Source: Bacillota bacterium (GTDB lineage Bacteria; Bacillota; Clostridia; Peptostreptococcales; Anaerovoracaceae). From it: a stretch of 10,423 nt of DNA. The notes below the pieces were generated by a model. The model worked only from the letters and a program-made list of their open reading frames with translations, was not told the origin of the DNA and searched no databases. The position numbers and the translations under genes were made by a program. This document shows positions 1-6,933 of this stretch, in pieces. How positions within the stretch are numbered: the stretch's first letter is position 1; every line of letters starts with the position of its first letter. The stretch spans positions 529-10,951 of the forward strand of contig JAKJCD010000052.1 in NCBI GenBank assembly GCA_022706625.1, read 5' to 3'.

Positions 1-538
1 GTTCTTCTTCCCAGCGGTTCAATTCCTCATAAAGGTCAATGAGCTTTTTCATTATTTCGATCTGTTTGGTTTGGCATACAACCCGTTCAAACAGGATCAT
101 TTCGTTGAACTCTCCACAGTTTTTCAGATAAAACCCTTCAAGGAAATCCCCTTTAAACAATTCTTTCAACTGGATCAGCTCTTCAACCGGCCTTTTCCCT
201 TGAGGGTCAAAACTGTCGATGCGCATTTTATCGCATTGAAAAAGATAATTTTTGTTGATCCTGCAGCTTTCTTTTGTTGTGATGATGAAATTCTGTCCGT
301 TTGCATCTGCAGGTATCAGCTTCTTGACCATCCATAAGTTATAGCGCAGATTGTATCTGGCAGCTTCTTCATCGCTGTCCGGCCACAGGTAAGCAGAGAT
401 CCTTTCTCTGTTCATCTCACGGTCAGCATTCAGAACAAGCAGGCATACCAAGGCCATTAGCTTTGTACTGAGCTTGTCCGTGATACTAACTCCGTTTCGG
501 CTGATATTAACTTGCCCCAGCATATTGATCGACAGCAT
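1..538 (-). CDS. SARP/BTAD-type transcriptional regulator, N-terminal part (cut by window edge)
   Basis: Partial gene; 179 codons are visible and the frame is still open at base 1. Residues about 1-95 look like an OmpR/PhoB-type winged-helix DNA-binding domain in SARP style: it opens MLSINMLGQVNISRNG and contains ISAYLWPDSDEEAARYNLRY (about 47-66), matching the usual LWPD...AR..LR pattern. Residues about 100-179 fit the start of a BTAD helical domain, with LFKGDFLEGF at 127-136. Known members usually continue into TPR or ATPase regions, which would lie outside the window. The start at 538 has GAGGA 12 bases upstream. An in-frame ATG at 550 touches that GAGGA directly, so it is less likely. 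The gene begins just after the amidohydrolase stop (TGA at 554-556) and in the same frame, so coupled translation from one mRNA is likely. Its job is probably control of the amidohydrolase operon or the neighbouring genes; the effector is unknown. Confidence 0.85.
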   Translation of the reverse strand, partial: MLSINMLGQVNISRNGVSITDKLSTKLMALVCLLVLNADREMNRERISAYLWPDSDEEAARYNLRYNLWMVKKLIPADANGQNFIITTKESCRINKNYLFQCDKMRIDSFDPQGKRPVEELIQLKELFKGDFLEGFYLKNCGEFNEMILFERVVCQTKQIEIMKKLIDLYEELNRWEEE

Positions 539-553
539 GGAATCGTTCATTCC

Positions 554-2089
554 TCATTTCAGTTTATTGTACAGGATCTGACCGCTTTTTATCGTCGTCA
601 TTATTTTAATATCTTTGATTTCTTCATTCGGAACGGAAAGGATATCGCTGTCCAAAATAACGATATCTGCCAGTTTACCCACCTCGAGAGTGCCTTTATT
701 ATCTTCCTCGAAAATACCGTAGGCTCCATTGCATGTGAACATTTTAATTGCTTCGTATATCGATACCCTATGGGGTTCCACCGGATGATTCACGGCAGCA
801 TGAATCCCGAGGAGCGGATCGGCAGGAGTAACATCGCAATCAGATCCGCCGCATATAACTACCCCTTCTCCGATGATCTGGTTGAAGGGATTCGTCCGTT
901 TGTAGTTTTCCCCAAGCCGCTCATGATACAGTTTATTTGGGCCGCCCCAGACATATTCGTAGGCAGGGGACATAGAAAAGACCAGGCCCAGCTTCTTTGC
1001 ACGCCGAATATGATCCAGAGTGGGAAGCTCAACATGTTCCAGCCTGTGCCGCAAGCCTGTGTTCCCGGTCTTATCCAGAGCATACTCATGGGCGGCCAGC
1101 GCCTGCTCGATCGCACGGTCTCCGATTGTGTATAGAGCTAACTGCAGTTTATTGATATAGCATTCCAAAACGAATTGATTCATTTCCTTCTGAGTAAAAT
1201 TCAGTCCGCCCATGTTGCCGGGACAATCGTTGTATTCGAAGGTAAGTGCGGAAGTCCTTGCGCCGAAGGTCCCATCCACATAAAGGCAGCCGCCGATTCT
1301 GGGAAGCTGCATTTCCTTCACTTTGGCGACGTCCGTCGTGGAATAGAAAAGTGCAACATCGATAGCCAGCTCATCCTTGGATTCATAAATGAACTCAGCA
1401 TCTTTGTCACAATAAAGCCGTCCGCCTTCCATGGCATTAATCGTAGTTATTCCCTTTTCTACAACAGAATCGAGAAAGCCGCTGGCTGCTTCCATCCTTA
1501 TGGAATTAGGGATAGATCGCAATACGTTATCACGAAGTAGGACGTTGGCATAATGTGTGATTATCCCCGTGGGAACTTGATTTTCATCAAAGTCTATGCC
1601 ATCCAGGGTAAAGGGTATCTTGTAATAAAGCAGGGCATAAGTATTCAGAACGCTGGTTTGATACTCCACGCTATTAATAAAAACGGGGGCATCCTTACAG
1701 TACCTGTCAATAATTATCCTGTCAGGGAATTTACCTTCCTTCAGGTTCTGTTCATCGAGGCCGATGCCGCGTATGCTCTTTCCCGGTGAAGCCTTTGCAG
1801 CTTCGGATATCAATGTCCCGATGTCGCGAAAAGACCGAGCCCTGCTCAAGTCCAGACTTCTGGAATTGAGCGCAGCTTGAACAATGTGAAAATGGCTGTC
1901 TATAAAACCTGGGAGAACGGTCCGCCCCTTAGCATCGATGATTTTAACGGCCGCAGATATATACTTCTTGCAGCCTTCGCCCTTACCCATATCGCTGATG
2001 GTCCGCCCCCGGATCGCGATCCAATCATATTCAGCATCATCAGCCATTGAAAGGCACCTGGCGTTAACGATCAGCAGATCTCTTTTCAT
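554..2089 (-). CDS. YtcJ-type amidohydrolase (amidohydrolase 3 family)
   Basis: A 511-residue metal-dependent hydrolase of the amidohydrolase superfamily, probably cytoplasmic since no signal peptide is seen. Visible landmarks are the metal-binding HxH in PGFIDSHFH (H66, H68), the DGTFGARTSAL segment (272-282), RHRLEH (347-352), GGSDCDVTPADPL (414-426) and a C-terminal KLADIVILD beta-sandwich segment (472-480). Length is normal for the family. Characterised relatives hydrolyse N-substituted formamides or related amides, but most have no known substrate. The segment LALYTIGDRAI (317-327) has Tyr320 where the family normally has a metal-ligand His. I chose ATG 2089 because GAGG lies 5 bases upstream and the promoter predicts a transcript starting near 2126. 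An in-frame ATG at 2125 has no ribosome site and would be essentially leaderless. It is the first gene of a two-gene unit with the BTAD regulator. Substrate cannot be told from sequence. Confidence 0.93.
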   Translation of the reverse strand: MKRDLLIVNARCLSMADDAEYDWIAIRGRTISDMGKGEGCKKYISAAVKIIDAKGRTVLPGFIDSHFHIVQAALNSRSLDLSRARSFRDIGTLISEAAKASPGKSIRGIGLDEQNLKEGKFPDRIIIDRYCKDAPVFINSVEYQTSVLNTYALLYYKIPFTLDGIDFDENQVPTGIITHYANVLLRDNVLRSIPNSIRMEAASGFLDSVVEKGITTINAMEGGRLYCDKDAEFIYESKDELAIDVALFYSTTDVAKVKEMQLPRIGGCLYVDGTFGARTSALTFEYNDCPGNMGGLNFTQKEMNQFVLECYINKLQLALYTIGDRAIEQALAAHEYALDKTGNTGLRHRLEHVELPTLDHIRRAKKLGLVFSMSPAYEYVWGGPNKLYHERLGENYKRTNPFNQIIGEGVVICGGSDCDVTPADPLLGIHAAVNHPVEPHRVSIYEAIKMFTCNGAYGIFEEDNKGTLEVGKLADIVILDSDILSVPNEEIKDIKIMTTIKSGQILYNKLK

Positions 2090-2132
2090 ATCGACCTCAT
2101 AATACTGTTTTCTAAAGTAAGTCATTTATTTC

Positions 2133-2161
2133 ATTGTATCCTTCTTTTTGCTAAATATCAA
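2133..2161 (-). promoter_or_regulatory. Sigma-A-type promoter of the amidohydrolase-regulator operon
   Basis: Read on the minus strand, TTGATA (2161-2156), a 17-base spacer and TACAAT (2138-2133) each differ from consensus by one base. The predicted start near 2126 leaves a leader of about 37 bases before ATG 2089. This is the best promoter match in the window. Confidence 0.75.
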
Positions 2162-2162
2162 A

Positions 2163-2180
2163 TTGGGTTATTTGGGTTAA
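2163..2180 (-). repeat. Two direct TTGGGTTA repeats abutting the -35 box
   Basis: TTGGGTTA occurs at 2163-2170 and again at 2172-2179 on the plus strand, a 9-base period (TAACCCAA on the transcribed sense). The first copy begins 2 bases upstream of the -35 hexamer. Position and tandem layout suit an activator or repressor site. SARP regulators are known to bind short direct repeats near -35 boxes, usually with an 11-base period, so the link to the downstream BTAD gene is only inferred. Confidence 0.35.
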
Positions 2181-2251
2181 ACGTCGGTCCACAAACGCCG
2201 TTGATGAATGAATTAAGGAGGGTTCGAAAGGTCGGTTAATCATAGTGTGCA

Positions 2252-2278
2252 AGGCCGGATCATAACGGGATCCGGCCT
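2252..2278. repeat. Perfect 10-bp inverted repeat after the M20 peptidase gene, possible terminator hairpin
   Basis: AGGCCGGATC (2252-2261) and GATCCGGCCT (2269-2278) are exact reverse complements around a 7-base loop, starting 16 bases beyond the M20 stop codon. The GC-rich stem would fold strongly in RNA and could end or protect the nhaC-M20 transcript. There is no U-tract on either side (minus strand continues TTGCACAC), so it is not a standard intrinsic terminator. An operator or mRNA 3'-end stabiliser is equally possible. Confidence 0.5.
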
Positions 2279-2293
2279 ATAGACTAACGCAAT

Positions 2294-3493
2294 TTATACT
2301 AATTCCTTTTTTAAGAAATCATAGATGACCTCTGCGGTCTTCACAATTGATGAGATGGTGGCATATTCATCCCGGCTGTGAAAGTTCTCCCCTTCAGCAC
2401 CGAATATGACGACAGGAGCACCCAGCCGGGAACCAAGGTAATTGAAGTCGCCGATACTTTGAAAATATGCTTTTGCAGGCTCGGAGCCGCAAACCTTTTC
2501 CACGGAATCAATAAAGGCTGCCACAAAGGGGTCCTCCTCATCAACCGTGTAGGGCTTAAAGCCTCTGGAGTCTTCGCTGGGAGCCTCTCTGAAGCTGATC
2601 TTATAGCTGCATCGAATATCTGCCCGCCCGATAGCTTTTTCGATCTCCCTGACAATGGTTTCCTCGCTCTCCCCTCTCACGATGTGCCAGAATAGCCTGA
2701 CCTTGGCATAATCCGGGACACTGCACGCCCCGCCGTCGCTTTCGATGGCGACGACACAGGCAACTCCCGTCCCCAGGCATTCGTCAGCGATATAGTTTGC
2801 GTTTTCCAGTTCACAGACCACTTTTGCCGCATCCAGGGCTGCGCTCTTCCCGTTTTGAGGCAGGGCTGCATGAGCTGATTTGCCGAAAAACTCGATCTCC
2901 AGACCATATCCTCCTCTTGCGCCCAGGCAGACAGTCGGAAAAGAACTGCCAACAAACCCGGCAGAAGGTTCTGTCACAAGAGAAAAATCAACACCCTTCA
3001 AATAGCCTTCCTCGATCAGAGCATTTGTGCCCATGCCGTAAGGCCCTTCTTCCACAGAGACATAGGTTGCAATAATCCTTCCTTTGAAATCCTTATGCTC
3101 GCCGGAGAAATGCTTTAAAGCCAACATCGACGCAGCGCAGCCGGATTTCATGTCCAAAGCACCCAAACCGTAAATCCTGTCGCCATCGACGCAGCCGGCG
3201 TAAGGATCCACCGTCCATCCGCTGCACAGCTTGACCGTGTCCAGATGGCCGTTGACGCAGATCGTGGGGCCGGGTCTGCTGCCTTCCAACTCTACAATCA
3301 CGTTTTTACCTTTAAAGCCTGTTATTCTATCTTCATGGTACTCATGCATGCGAGGCTCCATCCCGTTTTTACGGAACCAGTTTTCTACAAACTCCATGAT
3401 ACGTTCTTCTTCGTAATAAGGGCTCTTTATGGCGATGAGCTTTTTCACCAGTTCTGATACTTCATTTTGACTAATCATAGCGCTGTTCTCCAT
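2294..3493 (-). CDS. M20 family metallopeptidase / amidohydrolase (ArgE/DapE/ACY1-like)
   Basis: A 399-residue zinc-dependent hydrolase, probably cytoplasmic, of the family that cleaves N-acyl amino acids, dipeptides or related amides. The metal site is complete: H83 and D85 in NGHLDTV, D114 in GALDMKSG, the catalytic pair E148-E149 in SVEEGPYGMGT, E175 in TEPS, and H372 in GENFHSRDEY. The dimerisation-domain signature GKSAHAA with H208 is also present. Length fits the family. Start: ATG 3493 lies 9 bases after the nhaC terminal TAG and in the same frame; ATG 3478, five codons in, has GGAG at 9 bases and is an equally good or better start. Stop is TAA. It is tightly coupled behind the NhaC-family carrier gene, which suggests that it acts on a compound moved by that carrier. 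Substrate specificity (ArgE, DapE, aminoacylase or peptidase) cannot be set from sequence alone. Confidence 0.93.
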   Translation of the reverse strand: MENSAMISQNEVSELVKKLIAIKSPYYEEERIMEFVENWFRKNGMEPRMHEYHEDRITGFKGKNVIVELEGSRPGPTICVNGHLDTVKLCSGWTVDPYAGCVDGDRIYGLGALDMKSGCAASMLALKHFSGEHKDFKGRIIATYVSVEEGPYGMGTNALIEEGYLKGVDFSLVTEPSAGFVGSSFPTVCLGARGGYGLEIEFFGKSAHAALPQNGKSAALDAAKVVCELENANYIADECLGTGVACVVAIESDGGACSVPDYAKVRLFWHIVRGESEETIVREIEKAIGRADIRCSYKISFREAPSEDSRGFKPYTVDEEDPFVAAFIDSVEKVCGSEPAKAYFQSIGDFNYLGSRLGAPVVIFGAEGENFHSRDEYATISSIVKTAEVIYDFLKKELV

Positions 3494-3502
3494 TTCATCC
3501 CG

Positions 3503-4384
3503 CTATACTTCAACCGCCTCAGTGATTTCATCCGCACGCTGCGCATCGATTGCCGCCTGCATTTCCGGAGTATTAGACCATACAAATTTTCCTGTGGTTG
3601 CATAGATGATTGCAATTATCGGGACAAGAATGGCCAAAAATGTGTAAGGCAGATATTGCAAAGTGGGGACTCCGAGAGTCCCGGTAAAGTAAACTCCGCA
3701 AAGCCCCCAGGGCACCAAGGGAGATGTCACGGTAGCCGCATCTTCACAGGTCCTGGAAGCGACCATTCTTCTGACTCCAAGCTTGTCATAGGCGGGAAGA
3801 TACATTCTTCCGGGGATGAGGATGGCTACATATTGGCTGGCTGAAATCATGTTCACAAGGATCGCAGAGAATACATGTGTAATAATGAGGTTTCTTGCAT
3901 TTCTCGTCGACGCTGCCATTTTGTTCAAAAGCGCTTCCAAGCACCCGGTTTTTTCCAGGATTCCTCCGAAGCTTAAGCCTAAGTAACCAAGGGAAACAGT
4001 CCACATCATTGCCTGCAGGCCCCCTCTGTTTAAGAGCCTGTTTACCTCCGCTATGCCCGTATCAATGGAAAAGCCGTAGTTCATAAAGCCCATCATTTCA
4101 TAAAGACCGTATCCATTGATAATCATAGCAAGAAACATTCCGACCAGAGATGCTATCACCATTACCGCCAGCGCACTCACCTGCTTATATGCCAGCACTA
4201 CCACAACGACCAGAGGGATCATGGCTATGAGGGCAAATACAGGTGTGATATTGAAGCTGTCCGACAACCCTTTGAGAAGGACCTCGACGGTGGACGTGTC
4301 AATAGCATCTGCAGAATACCTCATACCCAGGACGAAATAAAGTAAACAGGAAATAATGAATGCAGGTATCGTAGTATAGAGCAT
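3503..4384 (-). CDS. NhaC-family antiporter, C-terminal fragment
   Basis: A 293-residue frame starting MLYTTIPAFI, in phase with the N-terminal fragment and separated from it by TAG plus four codons. It carries the remaining membrane segments, including a run near 50-65 (VFALIAMIPLVVVVVLAYK) and the conserved-looking segment SRTCEDAATVTSPLVPWGLC (about 207-226). AAGGAG sits only one base before this ATG, too close for efficient initiation, so independent expression is doubtful. The C-terminal tail (about 265-293) is polar and acidic. The TAG stop at 3503-3505 is followed in the same frame by the M20 gene. Confidence 0.65.
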   Translation of the reverse strand: MLYTTIPAFIISCLLYFVLGMRYSADAIDTSTVEVLLKGLSDSFNITPVFALIAMIPLVVVVVLAYKQVSALAVMVIASLVGMFLAMIINGYGLYEMMGFMNYGFSIDTGIAEVNRLLNRGGLQAMMWTVSLGYLGLSFGGILEKTGCLEALLNKMAASTRNARNLIITHVFSAILVNMISASQYVAILIPGRMYLPAYDKLGVRRMVASRTCEDAATVTSPLVPWGLCGVYFTGTLGVPTLQYLPYTFLAILVPIIAIIYATTGKFVWSNTPEMQAAIDAQRADEITEAVEV

Positions 4385-4396
4385 GCTCCTTATATG

Positions 4397-4969
4397 CTAG
4401 AACAGAGGTGTCTCCGTCACGCCCGCTGCTAGGTTTGTGGAATCGGAAATGGGAGAGAGCTTATCTCCTATGATAGCTCCGGAGATAACGGCTCCTGCTG
4501 CCATCTCTGCGGGAATGCCGAGCCCCATGCTGATCCCCATAAAAGCAACACCGAATGTAGCGCCTGTAGTATAGCTGCTTCCTGTAGCTATCGATGCGAT
4601 GGAACAGATCAAAGCCGCAGTAAACAGGAACATGGAAGGCGAGATCATTTTCAGGCCGTAATACATAAGTGCCGGAATAGTCCCAGATGCGATCCATGAG
4701 GGGATCAGCATTCCTATGAACATAAGGATCAACATGGGTATAGTGGCAATTTTGCAGCCATGGATCACGCCTTCTTCGATCCTCTTCCATCTCATCCCCT
4801 GCGCCATTAAAACAACAGTCGCAAATGCGCATGCAAAGATCAGGGTCAAGTGGATGTCAGGAGAACCTAACTGAATGACCTGGATGGTCAGAAGACCGAA
4901 TAGGAAAATAACGATTGCCAATGATGTTCCGAAAGACGGATGGATCAATTCTTTTCTAGTGGTTCCCAT
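4397..4969 (-). CDS. NhaC-family antiporter, N-terminal fragment
   Basis: The 190-residue product of the intact part before the internal TAG. It holds about five hydrophobic membrane segments (about 14-32, 40-56, 75-93, 98-128 and 136-165) and the conserved GDKLSPISDSTNLA loop. ATG 4969 is preceded by a very strong site, AAGGAGG at 7 bases, which lies inside a perfect inverted repeat. Alone it lacks the second half of the carrier and is unlikely to transport, unless the C-terminal piece is made separately and assembles with it. Confidence 0.7.
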   Translation of the reverse strand: MGTTRKELIHPSFGTSLAIVIFLFGLLTIQVIQLGSPDIHLTLIFACAFATVVLMAQGMRWKRIEEGVIHGCKIATIPMLILMFIGMLIPSWIASGTIPALMYYGLKMISPSMFLFTAALICSIASIATGSSYTTGATFGVAFMGISMGLGIPAEMAAGAVISGAIIGDKLSPISDSTNLAAGVTETPLF

Positions 4970-5017
4970 TATAAAACCTCCTTTTTTCTTTTATAATAAA
5001 ACGAGGAGGTTTTATAA
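4969..5017 (-). promoter_or_regulatory. RBS-sequestering 14-bp hairpin in the nhaC leader
   Basis: In the mRNA the arm UUAUAAAACCUCCU (5017-5004) is an exact complement of AGGAGGUUUUAUAA (4982-4969), which contains the whole ribosome site and the A of the start codon. The loop is 21 bases (5003-4983). A competing fold also exists: AUAAAAC/GUUUUAU (5015-5009 with 5002-4996) puts CUCCUC in a hexaloop, while AUUAUAAAA/UUUUAUAAU (4997-4989 with 4976-4968) leaves GGAGG in an open loop. The first fold has four G-C pairs and should be more stable, so translation is probably off or low by default. In DNA the same repeat could be a protein-binding site. No known riboswitch class is recognised. Confidence 0.7.
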
Positions 5018-5096
5018 ACTGTGTATATTTCATTTATTTTACAAATAATATATTTTTATTTTTTGGGGCTAAACCATTTTTAAACGGATCTTCAGA

Positions 5097-6896
5097 CTAT
5101 TGCCCTTTGTTGGCATCCACAAAGCGCTTAATCTTCTTGCCGGTGGTCTTTTCGAATTCTGTTTTTCGGATATCGATCTTCTTAATCCTCTTGAAGTAAG
5201 GCAGCCCTTCATTGACAACATCAATTTCCTGCCAAAGCAGTTCAAGCACCTTGTCATCTGTATATCCTTCGCCAAGGGCTTCGCCCACCGCCTCTTCGTC
5301 AATTTTAATATTGGCAAATATCAGCGTATCCTCCCCATCTTCGCTGTCTTTACCCCAGACCAGAGACTCCGATACGTAAGGGATTCTGCCGAGATAGTAT
5401 TCGATTTCTTCGGGGAAAACGTTCTTCCCGTTCTTTGTAATAATGACATTCTTCTTCCGGCCGGTGATATAGACAAACCTGTCCTCATCCATATAGCCAA
5501 GATCCCCGGTATAGAACCAGCCGTCCTTCAATACTTCTTTAGTCGCCTCTTCATTTTTGAAGTAGCCTAACATGATATTAGGCCCTTTCGCACATATCTC
5601 ACCAATACCTGTTTCCGAATCCGGGTCCGCTATTTTCATGTCGAACCCCGGCGGGATATATCCCGCCGATTTGCTTTTGGGATCAACATCCGGATTTAAG
5701 GCGCAGATGGGGGCGCATTCTGTAAGCCCGTAGCCTTGGAGCGCCATAATGCCGAAATCCTGAATACCCTCCAGAATTGCCGGGTCTATGGCGGCGCCGC
5801 CGCATATCATGATTCGCATCCTGCCGCCGAATACATCGGTGATTTTCTTAGGCACCAGGTTTAAACCGATTTTACGGGTCGCCCTGTTGATCTTAAGCAG
5901 CGTCTTGAGCTTCTTCTCTGCTCCGCTTTTTCTGGCCTGACCCCATATCCTTTTGTAAATGCTCTCCATGATGAGCGGAACGGTAAGGAACATGGTGGGC
6001 TTGACTTCAGAAAGGTTCTTCAGAATATATTTGAGGCCCTCGCAATAGGCAACGGAAGCCCCGCGGTAAAGGGGCATTAAGAATCCGCAGGTACATTCAT
6101 AGGTATGATGGATCGGAAGAACGGAAAAAAATATGTCTTCCGGGCTGACCCGGAGCAAGGTAGGCGATGCCATAAGGTCTTCCACGATATTTCCGTGGGA
6201 CAGCATGACCCCTTTGGACAGGCCTGTAGTTCCGGAAGTAAACAGCAAAATGTTCATTGAATCCCTCTCGATCACCGCATCGAGGAACTCTCTGTTGCCT
6301 TGTTCGAGAAGCTTCCTGCCTGATTCGATGAGCTTGCAGTAAGACAGGATCCCCTCTGCGTGGTCTAAGGCTTCCATGCTTATAAGATGGGCCAGTTTTG
6401 TTTTGCCTCCTGCTTTTATGCTTGTGAATACCGGCTCAAATTTCTTATCATATATTATACATTCAACCTCTCCCTGACCGACTAATTGCTCCAGCTCGCT
6501 TGCGGGCAGCTCTTTATCCAGAGGGACTACGATACCTGTTCCGCATGTTACCGAAAGATAGGATACGGCCCAGCGATATGAGTTGTCCCCGATGATACCT
6601 ACCGATTTGCCCTTCAACCCTAAAGCAATGAGTGCCGTGCCTAAGGCATCCACATCCGTCTTCGCCTCTTTATAGGTTATCTTCCTGTAGGGTCCTTCAT
6701 GTTCATCTTTAGTATAAAAGGCGGTGTTATCCCCGTAAAGCTCTACGCTTGTCTCAAACATGTGCTTGATGTCGATGATCGGCCTTATATCCCTGTAGCG
6801 GATTAGCGGGTCCTTGCTATTTTTAACATCCTCCACCCTTTTGACGGCATATTCCCATTCCCTGACTTTTAAAGCCTCGTATTCTTTATGGTCCAT
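5097..6896 (-). CDS. Long-chain acyl-CoA synthetase (AMP-forming), second copy
   Basis: A 599-residue adenylate-forming enzyme of the ANL superfamily. It would activate a carboxylic acid, probably a medium or long fatty acid, with ATP to an acyl-AMP and then to acyl-CoA, at the cytoplasmic face of the membrane. Motifs in order: nucleotide loop TSGTTGLSKG (220-229), GYGLTE (388-393), YTGD (462-465), GRKKN (479-483) and a C-terminal TGKKIKR (585-591) holding the likely catalytic Lys. Size and the GRKKNVIITKNGKNVFPEE block fit the FadD15/long-chain group. ATG 6896 is chosen for AAGGAG at 8 bases; the in-frame ATG at 6923 has no ribosome site. It lies 37 bases after the stop of its paralogue, so the two are an operon. 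TAG stop. Acyl chain preference is unknown. Confidence 0.92.
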   Translation of the reverse strand: MDHKEYEALKVREWEYAVKRVEDVKNSKDPLIRYRDIRPIIDIKHMFETSVELYGDNTAFYTKDEHEGPYRKITYKEAKTDVDALGTALIALGLKGKSVGIIGDNSYRWAVSYLSVTCGTGIVVPLDKELPASELEQLVGQGEVECIIYDKKFEPVFTSIKAGGKTKLAHLISMEALDHAEGILSYCKLIESGRKLLEQGNREFLDAVIERDSMNILLFTSGTTGLSKGVMLSHGNIVEDLMASPTLLRVSPEDIFFSVLPIHHTYECTCGFLMPLYRGASVAYCEGLKYILKNLSEVKPTMFLTVPLIMESIYKRIWGQARKSGAEKKLKTLLKINRATRKIGLNLVPKKITDVFGGRMRIMICGGAAIDPAILEGIQDFGIMALQGYGLTECAPICALNPDVDPKSKSAGYIPPGFDMKIADPDSETGIGEICAKGPNIMLGYFKNEEATKEVLKDGWFYTGDLGYMDEDRFVYITGRKKNVIITKNGKNVFPEEIEYYLGRIPYVSESLVWGKDSEDGEDTLIFANIKIDEEAVGEALGEGYTDDKVLELLWQEIDVVNEGLPYFKRIKKIDIRKTEFEKTTGKKIKRFVDANKGQ

Positions 6897-6933
6897 CCCA
6901 ATCTCTCCTTCCGGTATATACATTATGTTTGGC

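Larger units (their letters stand above)
3503..4969 (-). pseudogene. nhaC: NhaC-family Na+/H+ antiporter gene interrupted by an in-frame TAG
   Basis: The two open frames 4969-4397 and 4384-3503 are one reading frame: translation runs ...GVTETPLF, TAG, HIRS, MLYTTIPAFI... without any shift. Together they make 488 positions, the usual size for an NhaC-family carrier, a multi-pass inner-membrane protein that exchanges Na+ for H+ or, in some members such as MleN, organic acids. The family motif GDKLSPISDSTNLA is at residues 168-181, and the TAG falls at position 191, just after it. One base change from CAG, AAG or GAG would create this TAG. Everything else is intact and conserved-looking, so the lesion is recent, a sequence error, or a suppressed codon. 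TAG serves as the ordinary final stop of this gene (3503-3505) and of the acyl-CoA synthetase at 5097, which argues against general TAG recoding. The gene symbol denotes the family only. Confidence 0.8.

Noticed and set aside
512..1135. 207-codon plus-strand open frame
   Set aside because: It lies antisense to the amidohydrolase, has no recognisable domain, and the minus-strand gene has clear family motifs.
2090..2125. Longer amidohydrolase start at ATG 2125
   Set aside because: No ribosome site, and the strong promoter predicts transcription starting at about the same base.
4397..4399. Pyrrolysine codon as the preferred explanation for the internal TAG
   Set aside because: TAG is also the terminal stop of nhaC itself and of the downstream-copy acyl-CoA synthetase, and no pyl genes are in view. 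Kept only as an option to test.
4461..4832. 123-codon minus-strand open frame inside nhaC
   Set aside because: Different frame of the carrier gene; composition is rich in Arg, His and Cys as expected for an out-of-frame reading of a membrane protein gene.
4983..5017. Intrinsic terminator for the acyl-CoA synthetase operon
   Set aside because: The inverted repeat before nhaC is followed on the minus strand by the nhaC coding sequence, not a U-tract, so it fits translational control better than termination.
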